From assembly GCA_036245805.1 (NCBI GenBank), contig BTRK01000006.1, positions 52,011,257 to 52,075,256 on the forward strand: a DNA stretch of 64,000 nucleotides, written 5' to 3'. Below the pieces are notes generated by a model that was given only the letters and a program-made list of their open reading frames with translations, was not told the DNA's origin and did not search any database. The stretch comes from Pristionchus mayeri (lineage: Eukaryota > Nematoda > Chromadorea > Rhabditida > Neodiplogasteridae). This document shows, one piece after another, positions 12,921 to 25,456 of this stretch (the stretch's first letter is position 1; every line of letters starts with the position of its first letter). A program made the position numbers and the translations under genes.

Positions 12921-13639
12921 TTCACCCCCGTCCATTCTTTGGCCTTTGCCGCCCCCTTTGCCGATGAATTATTAATCGTGATTGGTTCTGCATAATTAGC
13001 CGTCTCATCTCGTGCAGCAAGTTGATTATGCAGCCGCCAATTCTCGCTTTCGTTCTACACCTATTTCCATTCTTAGCCTAAATGGCTGTCGAATGTATAC
13101 TTAATGAGCCTTAATACGCCTTAATTGTTTTGCTTAAAAATAACGCCTTAATTCGCGACTTTTCCAGAAATGCGGATCGCCAAAGAGAACGTCTTGTTAT
13201 TACTCACAGGTGGACAATTTTTTTTTCTAATCTCTCCAATTTGAGGGGTTGCATTTCGGCAATATTTATCATAATTTTGTACCTTTCGATTGCATCCACA
13301 AGCTCAGAATGCGCGAGAGCGGCAATTAGATTGAATAAAGGATCGAAAACAAGTTGATCTTTGATCTTATTCCAGTATGCGGCGTGGTCGCCGGCATAAT
13401 CATGGGCGTTTCTCTGCGCGATTCCGAGAACAAATGGAGCAAGCGACACCTCTCGTACCTCCGATTGCCAGGTCATCTTTAATAATAATAATATAATAAT
13501 AATAATAATAATAATAATATTTTATCTACGCCCGAGGCGCGACGATAGCATGAAAAACATAGTAATTAATGATTGCAAGTGGGGGGGGGGGGGGGGGGAA
13601 TCTTCAGACCATCTTTACCATCTTCATCTTTATCTTTAG

Positions 13640-14283
13640 GAGATCTCTTCGTGCAGATGCTTAAGATGCTCATCCTACCGCTCATCATGTCCTCAATCAT
13701 GTCAGTGATCTTTGATCTTTATGAAGCTAAATGTATCCGAGGACGCTATTAGAAAACTTCATCCGTAAGCATCTTGATCTCTAAGCTGTGGTGCTAAACT
13801 GTAGTATGCACACTGAAAAGAATTCTGTACATGACAACTGATCTTTGATCTCTTTGGGACTGGGCTGAGCAGTGCTGGGCCAGCAGCGGCATTTCTATGA
13901 CACCTACGATCCCGCAGTCTTTACGTCACTGGAAATGCAATAACTGTTCCTGCAAGCGCAATACCCTTGCACGCAATGGCGCTAATTTGATCGGCATTAG
14001 CGATTGCTAGATTGATATATTCTTGTGCCTTTCTTGGTAAATTTTCTGTTGCTTTTACTTTCAAAATTTCCGGGATTTCAAGCAGCGAAGTAGTGGCGAA
14101 TCACACAATGGCAATTCTCTCACAAACTTTTCAATAGCTGCTTCCTATTAGGTGTGAATTGGCTTCGAGCGCGTAGTTCTACCCAGTCTTTCTGTGTGTG
14201 CGCGTGCTTCCCAGGCCTGGAAGTGACAATAAGAAGAAAGAGGATGGAAGGAAGTGCGCTAAGCAGGTCTGAGTGATCGAGGG

Positions 14284-14314
<31 letters not shown>

Positions 14315-17300
14315 TTACAAGAACAAGTGCAAACACTTAGCGACCAACGAGAGAACAGAAAGATGATCTTTGATCTCTAGCAAAATTTCAGTTCGAGTCT
14401 GTCGTCGGTGGACTCGAAAACTGCTGGAAAGCTAGGAGCCATCTCTCTGCTCTACTATTTCCTGACTACTATGGTCGCAGTTACCACAGGTACTAATTGC
14501 AAGAAAAATAAGCTGATTTTCGAAAATCTTTACAGGAATCATTCTCGTGATGGCGATCAAGCCCGGCAAGTGGATGGTCACCAACATTGAGGAGGTTACA
14601 GTTGATCTTTGATCTTTTCTATGCGCAGTTTGCTTCTTCGAACAACGTCTTCACACGCTTTTGAAGGTTGTGGGAGAGGCGAACAAGGCGGCTCCGTGCA
14701 TTTCGAACGCCGTCGACACGATTCTCGATCTGGCTAAGTGAGATCAAATATCGAATCTGATGAAATCCAGCTACAGAGTTACATAATGAGGGGAGAGGCC
14801 AGGATGTTTGTGCCATTATTCCTGATTACGATCAATAAGAGTCAGGAGAAAAGGTTTAAAGATTGACATGATGTTAATCTGTTTCTGTCTCGCATACGTT
14901 GTGCCCTTTGTGACTCAGGAGCCATAGATCTCGGGTTGTAAAAAGGGAAGCGAAACAGGTTACGGGATGAACGACCCTTGATCTATTTCGGTCCTCATTT
15001 GAAAATTGTCTGTCGAAAAGTGGAATGCGGAACCACTGTCTCCACTAAAGACTAGTCTAAAGTCCGGTGACGTATCAATGGATATAAAAAGGTGTAATGA
15101 GCGGGGGGAAACACTCGGTGGCTCTCAGGCAAACATATCAGTGATGGATACAAATAGCCACTTGTGATGAGATACGAGTGGGTGGTATGACGAATGCGTC
15201 ATATCCAGAGATAAACAGGGCAAACACTGCGCAAATTTACCTCGTCATGAAGTCAGTCTCGTGAGAAAAATGGAAAATGACATTTTTAAAAACAGAAAAT
15301 TGAAAGATGTGGAGTGCAAGCATCCTCATCTGAGCACATACTGCTTGATTTGACAAAATTGATTGATTGAATGATTGAAACAAAAATTTTCCACAATATC
15401 TCCCTTTCAGGGCGCTCTTCCCCGAGAATCTGATCGAGGCAACTTTCCGCAGTGTGAGTTTACAGCTTCTCGGAAGCAATTACGACTTCGACTAACGCAC
15501 TTGATCACATCATTAGAGTTCAATGATACCACGATCTCATCATTTTGCACACTCTCTAGCCACTCTACCGGCGAGAGAAAGTGTAAAATGACGAGAGGGA
15601 AAAACGTCTTGTAATGCTCGGAAACGACTAATTGCAAATGTTCTGCACCAATCTGAGAAATTACGAACATCTTTCGTGATCATTGCAGCAAAAAGTGTGC
15701 ATGAAGTTCCTCAACGGAACGATGCCCATGGATGCCGATATCGTGCTCAAGATGTCGGCAGGTGGGAATTTTATAAAATCAATAATACTGGCAAATAAAT
15801 CACTAATTGATAACAAATGACTTAATTAAGTCGAAAACAGGACAGTTGCGGAGGTGGCACCTGGAGAAGGAGCAAACATCTGAATAATTGACCAGGAGTA
15901 ACTTAAAGAAGGACTGTCAGCAAAGTTGGAATTTTGGCGTTGTCATAACCATGACCGACCTTTGTACAACCATAAGAAATTCTGAAAATTTCAAAAGGGT
16001 ATCTCTATTTTAAACCGAGTTATCATTAGTTGGCAGAATGCCAAGGAGGGCTTGAAGGGAAGGGACGTGCGGGAATTCAAATATCTAGAAGATTTTTCAA
16101 AAACGGGTGGGATTCGAACCCGAAACCTTCCGATTACGCGGCGACTGCTTTACCACTGAGCTATGCGATTGACCTTTCCCTATGCTCTTAGCTCCCACTA
16201 TGATCGTTGGATGATTGTCTAGGCCATGGTTATGACAGCCTCAAAAATTTAACTTTGCTGACACTCCTTCTTTAATGTATGCGAGAACTATACAAAACAG
16301 ATACAAAAAGAGTAGAGAGCGGGAAAAGTCAATTATGCCAGAGACACATAAGAAAACTATTAGGGTGTCCCATAAGTTTCCGGACATTATAAACATTTTG
16401 CTTTCTAAGTTAGATATATAATCTAACAACATTCTACCATAGACTATTTGGAAGCGTGTGATACTACTTTCAGTATAAATCATTAGACCAACATAGATGG
16501 TTCTTTTGGAGAGTGCTACATATTTTTGAACAAAATATAGCAAAATGCAAAAAATGATTTTTTGAATTATTTTGCTAATGGATGTGAGTTGAAATGCAAT
16601 TACAGTCTTTAATTAACACACACAGGTATTCAATAATTTCAGGCGCATTCCTGATATCTGGATTTGCTTTGCTTCAGCGATACGAAATTTGTTTTTTTGC
16701 AAAGTGTCTTCAAAGGCATTGCCTGGTTACGTTCTAAAAACAACCTCAACAGGTTGAGAAAATATTATCATCACTTTTAAAGTTGTTTTTGATATAAAAG
16801 GTTAGCGAAGGTCTAAAATATGCTCGAAAATATTCAACTAACCCTAAAAGTGTAAACTTGATTCTCGATTTTTCCATTTTCCTACTACTGGAATGGCAGT
16901 ACAACCGATGTTAATATATTAGTATATACACAGTAAGATATTGATTACACCACACACATCTGGCTCTCCTAGAATCTCGCGGACAGGTAGCAGAAAAGCA
17001 AAACGAAGTGCTCAAAAAATGAGCATTTTCAAAGATTGCATCATCACTATGCTATGGATACATCGGATAATGGCATTTTGTAACAATACACCCTCTGCCA
17101 CTAACTATACGCAAGTATTTCAAGTCCTAACTCCAATGGCTAATGTAGTCGATGGATTGAAAAAAAAAGTCCGAGAACTTATGGGACACCCTAATATACA
17201 AAACAACAAAAACAACAACAGTAAAAAGGTCAAATGCGGAAAGAAATGAGAAAATTGCAGAGCAGCGCGCCTTCCTCGAGGAGGTGCCCGAGAAGATCAC

Positions 17301-17927
17301 CTCCGATGGAATGAACATCCTCGGACTGGTTATATTTTTTCTTATTTTGCTCGCAATAGTTTTGTTATTATTCTAATGCAATAGCCACTGTTTTCATGTG
17401 AATTATATCACAGTCTTACAAGTTAGCAGTGTTTGAACTAACTCAGTCTCGAAAACAAGCCATATCCTTGCCCTCACCATTGCCTTGAAGGTCATGTTCT
17501 CCGTCGCCTTCGGCATCACTATCTCCTGGATCGGCGATGAGGGCATTCCGCTCAAGCTCTTCTTCAAGAGTCTCGAGACGACCAGCATGAAGCTGATCTC
17601 GCTCGTCATTTGGTTAGTTGGTCGTTTCTCAGGTAAACCATTAAATTTCGAGCAATTGTTCAATTAATTGATAATAATCAGGAATAGTTTCGAAAAGTTA
17701 CATACTTCATCAATTTCTTATATTTAATCATATTTTTTCCTTATTTGAGCCCTCTAAAAATACGGGTGGATTATAAATTTTATTCAAAATAAAAATGAGT
17801 ATTAAAAATAAAATTCAAGTCGTATTTCAGGTACTCGCCCATCGGCATCACCTTCCTCATCGCTGCCCAGATTGTAGCCATGAAAGATCCCGGAAAGGAG
17901 CTGCAGGTATACGAAGATGATTCAATG

Positions 17928-17966
<39 letters not shown>

Positions 17967-20900
17967 GTCATCATTACGCATATCATTATGCATATGTATC
18001 TGATAATCATTACTGGAGTCAATGCATTGACGGATGTGTAGCGCGTGTAATAGGAAGTGTATCCATATGACGCCGTACTCCTAAGACTCGAACAAACGTT
18101 GGAACAGCAATTTTTCGAAAATATGCTGTCTGGGGTAGTTGTTCATGCTGATGACGATGGTTGGCTTCATTGTGCATAATTGACCTCTGATGACGCACTA
18201 CGGCGCCCATTTAAACAGCGAAAATTAGGGTTTATTTAATGAATAGTGGTATATCGTCAACTTCGAAAAGAAAGAAATCTCGTACATCACTCTCGTTCAG
18301 CGCCTCATGGGCTACATGATCACCGTGCTGCTCGGACTGGCCATCCACGGCTTCGTCGTACTGCCGCTGCTGATGATTACGGTAGGGGCTGATCTCTCTT
18401 GATAATATTCTCGGATGATCTTTGATCTCTAATCTCCTCGTTGTGACTGTGTCCTATGGTACCTAAGCTTTTTCTGATCATGGTAAGAACTGTGATCTCT
18501 CACTTAACTAAATCTCTGACCTAAGCTGTTCTTGCGATCATCATTATTATGCCATAAATATGACGCCGTACTCCTAAGAATCGAACAAACGTTGGAACAC
18601 CAATTTTTCAATAATATGGTATCCGGGGTACTTTTTCATGCTGATGACGATGGTCAACTTCATTTTGCATAATTGACCTCTAATGAAGCACTATTTCACC
18701 CGTCGAAATAGCGAAATTTCCGGTTTATTTGATTTATCAGGGGTAAAACTTGCTACAAAAATTTGGAAATTTGTTTCCCGAGGTGGTTTTTCATTCTCTA
18801 CACGATGGAATGGTGAACAACCCCGTTTGCAAGTTCCTTCATTGGTGTTCGGATTTTATTTATGGCTAAAACTCAAAACTAGAAGCCGGCATTGTGTGTG
18901 CATGTAAAGTATCTATTGCCTAGGCCGTAATCCGATTTTTGTGCAATTTGAAGTATGGGATTTTTACTTATGCCCATTTTAGTTTTACGATTTCCAAAAC
19001 TACTCATCTCTCACTATCTAGTCAGCGAACAAGAGAGCACACTTGTTCACCCACTCTCGTATCACTGATGGCTCAATTGGTAGTGCGTTGGGCTGTCACC
19101 CACCGAGTCGCGGGTTCGATCCTCGCCGTTGTTCAAGTTTTGCAATATTTTTATCAAGTTTCTAACAGCCGTTGCCAAGATAGATCTCAACTCAATTTTC
19201 ATCAACAATGCTTAGACACAATAGTTCATCTTTTGTTATTAACGATATGTTTGCTTTCTGTCTATAAGATAAAAATTTATTCAAATTATATCGTCTTTAC
19301 TTTTCAATGATTTACTCTTTCACCAAAACACTCGTTAGAAATAAATTGAGGGATTGAACAATTGCAAAACTATTGCAAAACTTGAGCAGCGGCGGGGATC
19401 GAACCCGCGACTCGCTGAGTGATAGCCCAACGCACTACCAATTGAGCCATCAGTGATACGAGAGCAGGTGAACAAGTGTGCTCTCTTGTTCGCTGATTAG
19501 ATAGTGAGAGATGAGTAGTTTTGGAAATCGGAAAACTAAAATGGGCATAAGTAAAAATCCCATACTTCAAATTGCACAAAAATCGGATTACGGCCTAGGC
19601 AATAGATACTTTACATGCACACACAATGCCGGCTTCTAGTTTTGAGTTTTAGCCATGAATAAAATCCGAACACCAATGAAGGAACTTGCAAACGGGGTTG
19701 TTCACCATTCCATCGTGTAGAGAATGAAAAACCACCTCGGGAAACAAATTTCCAAATTTTTGTAGCAAGTTTTACCCCTGATAAATCAAATAAACCGGAA
19801 ATTTCGCTATTTCGACGGGTGAAATAGTGCTTCATTAGAGGTCAATTATGCAAAATGAAGTTGACCATCGTCATCAGCATGAAAAAGTACCCCGGATACC
19901 ATATTATTGAAAATTTGGTGTTCCAGATCCTCCCTGAATTGTCTGACCCTTACAAATACTGCGTCATATATCTTATCAAGCGCCCTCCACTTTATTCCTG
20001 ATTGCACACACATGCATGAATCCTTTTTGTTGTAAGCAGAATCCGTATTTGTCTTCAAGGCAGAAGATTTTTCCTCCTTCTCTACGTGAATTCTCATGCG
20101 CGCTTCAGTGCACAACAACCAACCCTGAAAAACATTTCCTGGTTTTCGCGCAAAATCATAAATTCTGCGCGCTCAGATTTGCTAATTGACCAGGGAATTG
20201 CATTCATAATTAACAACTGGATGTCCTTGAATGCGCATGTAGTTGTATATATTTTCGAAATTTTCATGCTAGCCCTGTTTTTATAATATTTGAACTGACG
20301 GATTTGACACAGTCTTTCTCCCGAGTTCTTCAATGATACCACCTTATAATTTCTGCCGCCACTCTCATACTGGCAATTATTCCCGCCCAGGTGTTTTTCC
20401 ATTATCAATGATTAGTTCATCGCTGGACCTGATAACCATCAATTCATTTGTGAATTCAGATGTGACAGGTGGAAAGAATGAACGTTCAAGAATCCATCGA
20501 ACTTTACTGAACAATATCAACAAGTGTTGTTGTGTAATATGCCAAAACCTATGGAAATACGTCCAATGATATTTGGGGTGTGTGAAGAATATGGATGTGA
20601 ATACAATTCCCGGGCTCATAATTTCAAATTCAGCTTGCTCGTCGCAATCCGATCTCGTACGTGGCCGGAATGGCGCAGGCGCTGCTCACCGCCCTCGCCA
20701 CCTCATCCAGGTGACCTACATACTTCCTCACTCACGATTAAATTTCGAAATAATGGTCGCTATGTCCTCATTGTATTCATTCTCTCAAACAAAGAGCTTC
20801 TGTACAGATGTTGCCCCAAGCTGTAGATTGTGTACGACCAAAGACCATGTCAAGCAGCGGTGGTATCCTAGAAATTGTTCAGTCCTTTATCTTTAAAAGC

Positions 20901-23801
20901 TTTACTCCCCAACTATGAGTATATCTTCGATTCCTCACCCCATGTTCTCCCCAGTCTCCGCTAATTGTTGGCGTCAGTAGTGCACGCTATGACTGATATG
21001 TTGAGTGCCTTGAACAGAACTTTCAAGCACCTCGACTAGTCAGAAACCGATCACAACTTCCTACGCCCACTCATCAGAATTACGTCTGTGCGTCAGACAC
21101 AATTTTTGACTTCTAAGCGAACAAAGAGCCATCGAATTCCACAATTTCCTGTTTGAGGGAACACAGTCTGATTCTCTGCGTAAGTCAATTACGGAAACGT
21201 CGCCGGCTGGAAGAAGCAGAAATAGCAAATGGCGTCAAAATGAGCAAAGAAAGCAAAAATAACTACAATAACGTCCACGAATAGGCAAATTGCAGTTCTG
21301 CAACGCTTCCGCTCTCGATCAAGTGCGCAGAGGAGAACAACGGCGTGGATCCGCGAGTGACTCGATTCGTGCTACCCCTCGGAGCTACCATGTACGGCTT
21401 TATTCATTACTAAATATTTAGGCTGTGACTGACGGAATTATGTAATTTTTGGGATTTAAGGATTTATGCAGCCATGTACGGCTTTATGTCAGATAAATTA
21501 AATTATCCATTTTTTTCCAGAAAGTTTGAGCTTCCTAGGAGGGTTTTGAACAAGTGTACTGTCTAGATGTGTGTATGGCAGAAACACCCATTCAAAGATC
21601 TATGTTGACGCTGACTTTTTCGCGTTTTACTCTGCATGGAAGTCAAGTTTCGCACGTGTTTTAAGTGCGCGAGAACAATAGCGCCCTCCGCTGTCCTAGG
21701 ACAAAGGAGACATCCATGTAGAGGCATGCGATGACTTCGAAAGAACCTTCTCTTTATTTTGCGTACTCTCTAGCCTGTCAGAGGAGTAAGAGAGAGCGCG
21801 AATGAGGCACAACCATCGTTAGTAGAGGAGTCCTTTTGTTGACGATGCGGGCCCGCAGAGAGTACGAAAGAATCCTTTAGGAATTCTGGAGATAGGACTG
21901 ATCTCAAGGATTTGAGCTTTTACCGTCCTGCGTTTTTCGCAAGTCTGCCCTTTTAGCAGTGATGAGTGCACATGGAGAATAGACGTAATGACGCTCGAAA
22001 TCAAGATTACTCTGATTCATCCAATCCACAGCAAATGGTCACTGTGCATTGCATCTGGAAATATCCATTCAAAATGGGGCGCATTTCTTAAGGTGTCCGC
22101 GCGAAGAATTTGGTTAAAATCATGATAGGCACGCAGAAGTCATTGCTTTGATATATTTCGACGTGAAATTTTCAGAAACATGGACGGTACGGCGCTCTAC
22201 GAGGCCGTCGCCGCCATCTACATCTCGCAGTGCGTCGGCCAGGATCTCTCCATCGGCCAGGTCATCCTCGTCAGGTAATTCCATCGTTTGGCTCTCCTGG
22301 TTGGTTCTTCTGATAATAAGCAACTAGATCCATGACTAAAGCTATGAAGCCTTATCACTGTTTCAACATATTGAGAAAGGTAAATCCATGAGACCGTGGT
22401 ATCGTTTGCACGAAGTCCTACACCTCTACCAGGAATATAACAAAATTATGTGTTTTTCTTCAAAATTCTTGGAATATCTGAGCGATTCTAAAATTCTCCC
22501 CTTTCAGTTTGACGGCCACTCTCGCTAGCATCGGAGCTGCCGGCATCCCGCAGGCTGGTAAGTGGTGTCTGGAGTAGTCAGGACGAAATCTGCCTTTCAA
22601 GCCGACCTGATTCCGGCTTTTGGACGATGAAGCCCAGCCGCTAGTCTCTAGTCTTGGCCTATTGTGCGCTCAATTGCTTGAATACAGTCTGAGGCAGCCA
22701 GTACAAGCAAATTGTTCATTCTTCTTCCTTCTCTTTGGACATGCGCACAGCTGAATTTTAACTGAAGTATCCATTATGGTTATGTGTGTGTGCTGCTCTA
22801 TTGCATAAGCAAACAACACAAAAACGATTACCTGTGCAGCTGCTGGAGCAGAAAACAATCATTTCGACAGGTGTAAAGAAATATTCATTTGATACTTTTA
22901 TAATTTGCAGGAATCGTAACGATGATCATGGTCCTCATAGCAATCGGTCTGCCCTCGAACCTCTTCATTCTCATCTTCCCCGTCGACTTCTTCCTCGACC
23001 GGTACGTGCTTCTTCCTTAAAGACGACGGCGACGTCAAAACTCCCGCCTTCAGAATCCGCACGACGGTCAACGTCCACGGCGACGCCATCGGCGCCGCGG
23101 TCGTGGGCAAGCTGTGCGAGGGCTACCTCAAGAAGGTGATTGATCTTTGGTATTTGTGCAAGATCGCGAAATGAAATAGGACTCAATCTAGTCTTTGATC
23201 TCTACTAAGGGGATATTGACTCAACGATGGCCAGTGAGGTAGAGAAGAGCCGTTGGCAGTCAACAATTAGATTTCCGGGATAGATTGTGATTCCCTATGA
23301 GTGCTCTTGCACTAGGTGCACTAGAATTGCGTCCACTTATCGACGACTTGCTTCTAGTCTCACTCGTTTCCGACTTAAACCGTTCCTCAAACTCGTGCAA
23401 ACCCAGAAATCTTAGTGAGTTGGCTTAGATCCGCGCCTTTGATGTCTACGTCGACGCGCAGGTAGCCTAGAAAGCAGGGAAAATGCAAATGGAAAGACTT
23501 CAAAGATCCAGTGGTGGAATTGTTTTGCCCCACTGCGATGACACCCGATGCGTGACATTCAGAACCACTCCAGCGGAAACCGTACTAAAAATACCGTTGC
23601 AGTAAAGTCCTGAGATAGAAACAATGGTCGCGTCGGACATAACTCTTGCAGAGCGCCGCAACGTACAAAATATGCTTGCAGACGCCGACGGACGACCCGC
23701 GCCAGTCGACTGGCTACCGCATGCTCTCCCAGCAGGCCTCGCCCGACCCCAAGCGAATCACCATCACCAACCACAACTACGAGAACTCGCACATGCTCTG
23801 A
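13640..23801 (+). CDS. SLC1 excitatory amino-acid (glutamate) transporter, 5' exon(s) not found
   Basis: Sodium-coupled plasma-membrane glutamate/aspartate transporter. Exons: 13640-13700, 14392-14489, 14536-14594, 14667-14737, 15411-15453, 15689-15761, 17261-17328, ~17461-17612, 17831-17906, 18247-18381, 20634-20710, 21296-21391, 22176-22274, 22508-22557, 22911-23001, 23054-23135, 23682-23801. Family landmarks in order: [13 protein letters not shown] (TM2), [52 protein letters not shown] (hairpin 1), [19 protein letters not shown] (TM7), GAAGIPQAG (hairpin 2) and [13 protein letters not shown] (TM8). The Arg in DRIRT sits where acidic-substrate transporters carry Arg and neutral ASCT types carry Thr, so glutamate or aspartate is the inferred substrate. 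The acceptor of the 17461 exon and the weak TTTTGAAG acceptor at 14667 are uncertain. TM1 and the start codon should lie upstream. Confidence 0.93.
15524..15612. mobile_element. Family C hairpin MITE
   Basis: Starts TAGAGTTCAATGATACCACG and has inner arms CACACTCTCTAGCC / GAGAGAAAGTG. It is a degenerate family C copy in a glutamate-transporter intron. The right arm is eroded. Confidence 0.55.
15903..16274. mobile_element. Inverted-repeat element carrying a tRNA-like sequence
   Basis: Arms TTAAAGAAGGACTGTCAGC at the left and GCTGACACTCCTTCTTTAA at the right, about 50 bp each, close on an internal tRNA-like stretch (minus strand 16174-16106). That stretch has A-box-like TAGCTCAGTGGTAAAGCAG and B-box GGTTCGAATCC. 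The acceptor-stem ends do not pair well, so this looks like a SINE or pseudo-tRNA and not a working tRNA gene. Confidence 0.7.
16360..17194. mobile_element. Mariner-type non-autonomous element (835 bp)
   Basis: Terminal inverted repeats TTAGGGTGTCCCATAAGTTT at the left and ACTTATGGGACACCCTAA at the right are flanked by TA on both sides, the hallmark of Tc1/mariner insertion. Internal open frames do not show a DD(D/E) transposase. It sits in a glutamate-transporter intron. Confidence 0.85.
17932..17963. repeat. CT microsatellite
   Basis: Uninterrupted CT repeat in a transporter intron. Similar tracts lie at about 12036-12073 and 27717-27759. Confidence 0.9.
18066..18196. repeat. Half copy of the TATGACGCCG foldback family
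   Basis: Begins ATATGACGCCGTACTCCTAAG and runs to the GACCTCTGATGACGCAC region. It is collinear with the left arm of the 18559-19968 element, but no inverted partner is present. Confidence 0.7.
18559..19968. mobile_element. 1.4-kb foldback element with a tRNA-like sequence in each arm
   Basis: Terminal TATGACGCCGTA... and ...TACTGCGTCATA are inverted. The arms pair closely from 18594 to 19924. Each arm contains a tRNA-like unit (19066-19134 plus, 19456-19388 minus) with GATGGCTCAATTGGTAG (A box) and CGGGTTCGATCC (B box). The anticodon-loop region differs between arms (GCTGTCACCC against GCTATCACTC). Mirror-image open frames (18683-18907 and 19835-19611) come from the arms. It is inserted in a glutamate-transporter intron. 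Confidence 0.85.
19066..19134 (+). repeat. tRNA-like (SINE/pseudo-tRNA) sequence in foldback left arm
   Basis: Contains A-box GGCTCAATTGGTAGTGCG and B-box GGGTTCGATCC at tRNA spacing, with a GTC-containing anticodon-like loop. The 5' and 3' ends do not form a clean acceptor stem, and the unit is repeated inverted at 19388-19456. Confidence 0.6.
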
Positions 23802-25190
23802 GCTCGCTTAGCTATCGTCATCGTGCGCGGTCATACACTCATTAGCGTTTGCAACAAGATGCCACGGTCTCCTCGTTCCACCCAGCTCTCACCAATCGCG
23901 ATAGCGTTTACAATGAGGAGACTGTGGCGTTTTCGAGTCCCTAATGAGCCCCCAATCTTCCCTCATTATAATGTGGAATTTCCAATTATCTCTCTATACT
24001 TACAGAACTTTATTTCGAAATTACGTTACATTCATCCCATAACAATACGCAACCCGATGCTCTACACGTTACGCTCTCATCACAATTACTATTTTCTGTT
24101 TTCCAATTTCGTCCCCTAGTTTTCTTCTTCTGCAAAATTCTAATTCGTCAAAAACGCTGCTGTTCGGTTCGAGAAAGGAGTAGGAGAAAAAAAACGCTGC
24201 AAAATTCAAAACGATCGCTTTAGAGATCACAAAATATGCTCTTTCCATGTCCTAACAGCTGACCTTCTTTCACCCTCATCTATCTCGAACTCTCCAACCG
24301 ATGTTCTCAGTGAGAATGTTCCGCGACTTTCAATTATATTCTATATTGTTCCATTATTTGCATCTTTTTCCACTCAGTTTCGGTGACTTTCCTAGTACAA
24401 ACAGATTTATTCTTTTACCCCGGTTGTGCTTTTTCCGTACGAACAATCCCTTAACCTCCCGTAATTCTTGAGGCCACTTTGCGAGGCAATTATATATCTA
24501 CCCCAGTTCTCGGTAGTTTCGAATTTCGCTCTCCGCACTCCCCATAAGTATATATTTCGTATTGCATTGTATGTTTGCGCTCCACTCCGATAAAGGCTAG
24601 CCAACATACGCAAAATTCGACGTTCTTTCCTGCTTTTCTTCGTGAGGCAGAGCGAGAGAGCACGCAAAAGGAAGAGAGACAAGCCCCGCCTCTCCTTCTT
24701 CGGAACAGAGACGACCCCCCTCTCCGACTCCTCCCCCTCACAGGATAAAAGGCAGCTACTAACTCTCAGTCGTGTACCCTCAATGAGCATTTGGCTCCGA
24801 TTTCAGTCACCTTTGATCGCTTTCTGCGTCCGTTCGCTTTTAGCGCTTTCCGTTTCTGTTCTCTGACATTTTTTTCCGCATTGTTTTGCTTCTGTTCTCC
24901 AGAATGACCTATGATACGGATATTACATGGTCATTGCAAGTCACGCTATCGCAGACAACAATAACCTATTCGGAATAAATTTGTCCAGCTATAAAATAAT
25001 GTTCCACTGAATTCGAAGAATGTTGCTTCCGTAGCCCCCTCCCCCGTATGCTAATGCCTCTCCAGACTGGCCACACTACTTCCTTAAGATGTTTTGACTG
25101 CTCGCAGTGGTCCGATTTTCGATCTCCCGGCACCTTGATTGCTACTCTTAAAATACGCTTTTCCAAGGAATGGTCCTGGCCTCTTCCCTC

Positions 25191-25297
25191 AGTTCTAGAA
25201 ACAATACCACGGTCTCTTCATTCAACACACTCTATTGACTGTTCTCGTGGTTATAGAGCGCATACGTTGAAGAGACCGTGGTATCGTTTTTCAAAAT
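25191..25297. mobile_element. Family C hairpin MITE
   Basis: Starts AGTTCTAGAAACAATACCAC and ends GTGGTATCGTTTTTCAAAA, with intermediate arms GGTCTCTTCATTCAACAC / GTTGAAGAGACC. Confidence 0.75.
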
Positions 25298-25344
25298 CTA
25301 CAATCCTTCGCTTCTTCGCATGCTGTTGCAATTACGGGGTACGT

Positions 25345-25456
25345 TAGTGATGGCAAATCGGCGCGCACTCTCCTCGTTTCACACGCTCTCTCGCTGGTCA
25401 GACAGAGCGAGAGAGCGTGTGAAACGAGGAGAGCGCGCGCCGATTTGCCATCACTA
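25345..25456. mobile_element. Near-perfect family B palindrome (112 bp)
   Basis: Starts TAGTGATGGCAAATCGGCG and ends CGCCGATTTGCCATCACTA. The ~51-bp arms differ at one base and close on a loop containing GGTCAGACAGAG. Flanking octamers GGGTACGT and GTGTACGT differ by one base. The TAGTG termini fit the YARNG ends of hAT elements. The arms are young or conserved enough to form a stable hairpin. Confidence 0.88.

Larger units (their letters stand above)
4846..13639. other. Gene-free, repeat-rich interval
   Basis: I found no convincing exon here. It lies between the 5' end of the Ig gene and the first recognised glutamate-transporter exon, so it must hold the promoters and probably the 5' exons of both. 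It contains G-runs (about 5385-5401 and 13580-13598), a GGA tract (6462-6486), a CT microsatellite (about 12036-12073), AAT repeats (13479-13520), at least eight family A or B hairpin MITEs and a ~160 bp tandem repeat. Short open frames in the interval are low-complexity or mirror-image frames of the hairpins. Confidence 0.7.

Noticed and set aside
16106..16174. tRNA gene on the minus strand
   Set aside because: A and B boxes are present, but the acceptor stem does not pair and the unit is enclosed in an inverted-repeat element.
16941..17249. Plus-strand open frame as transposase
   Set aside because: Lies across the mariner-type element's right end and shows no DD(D/E) or helix-turn-helix motif; the transporter exon follows in another frame.
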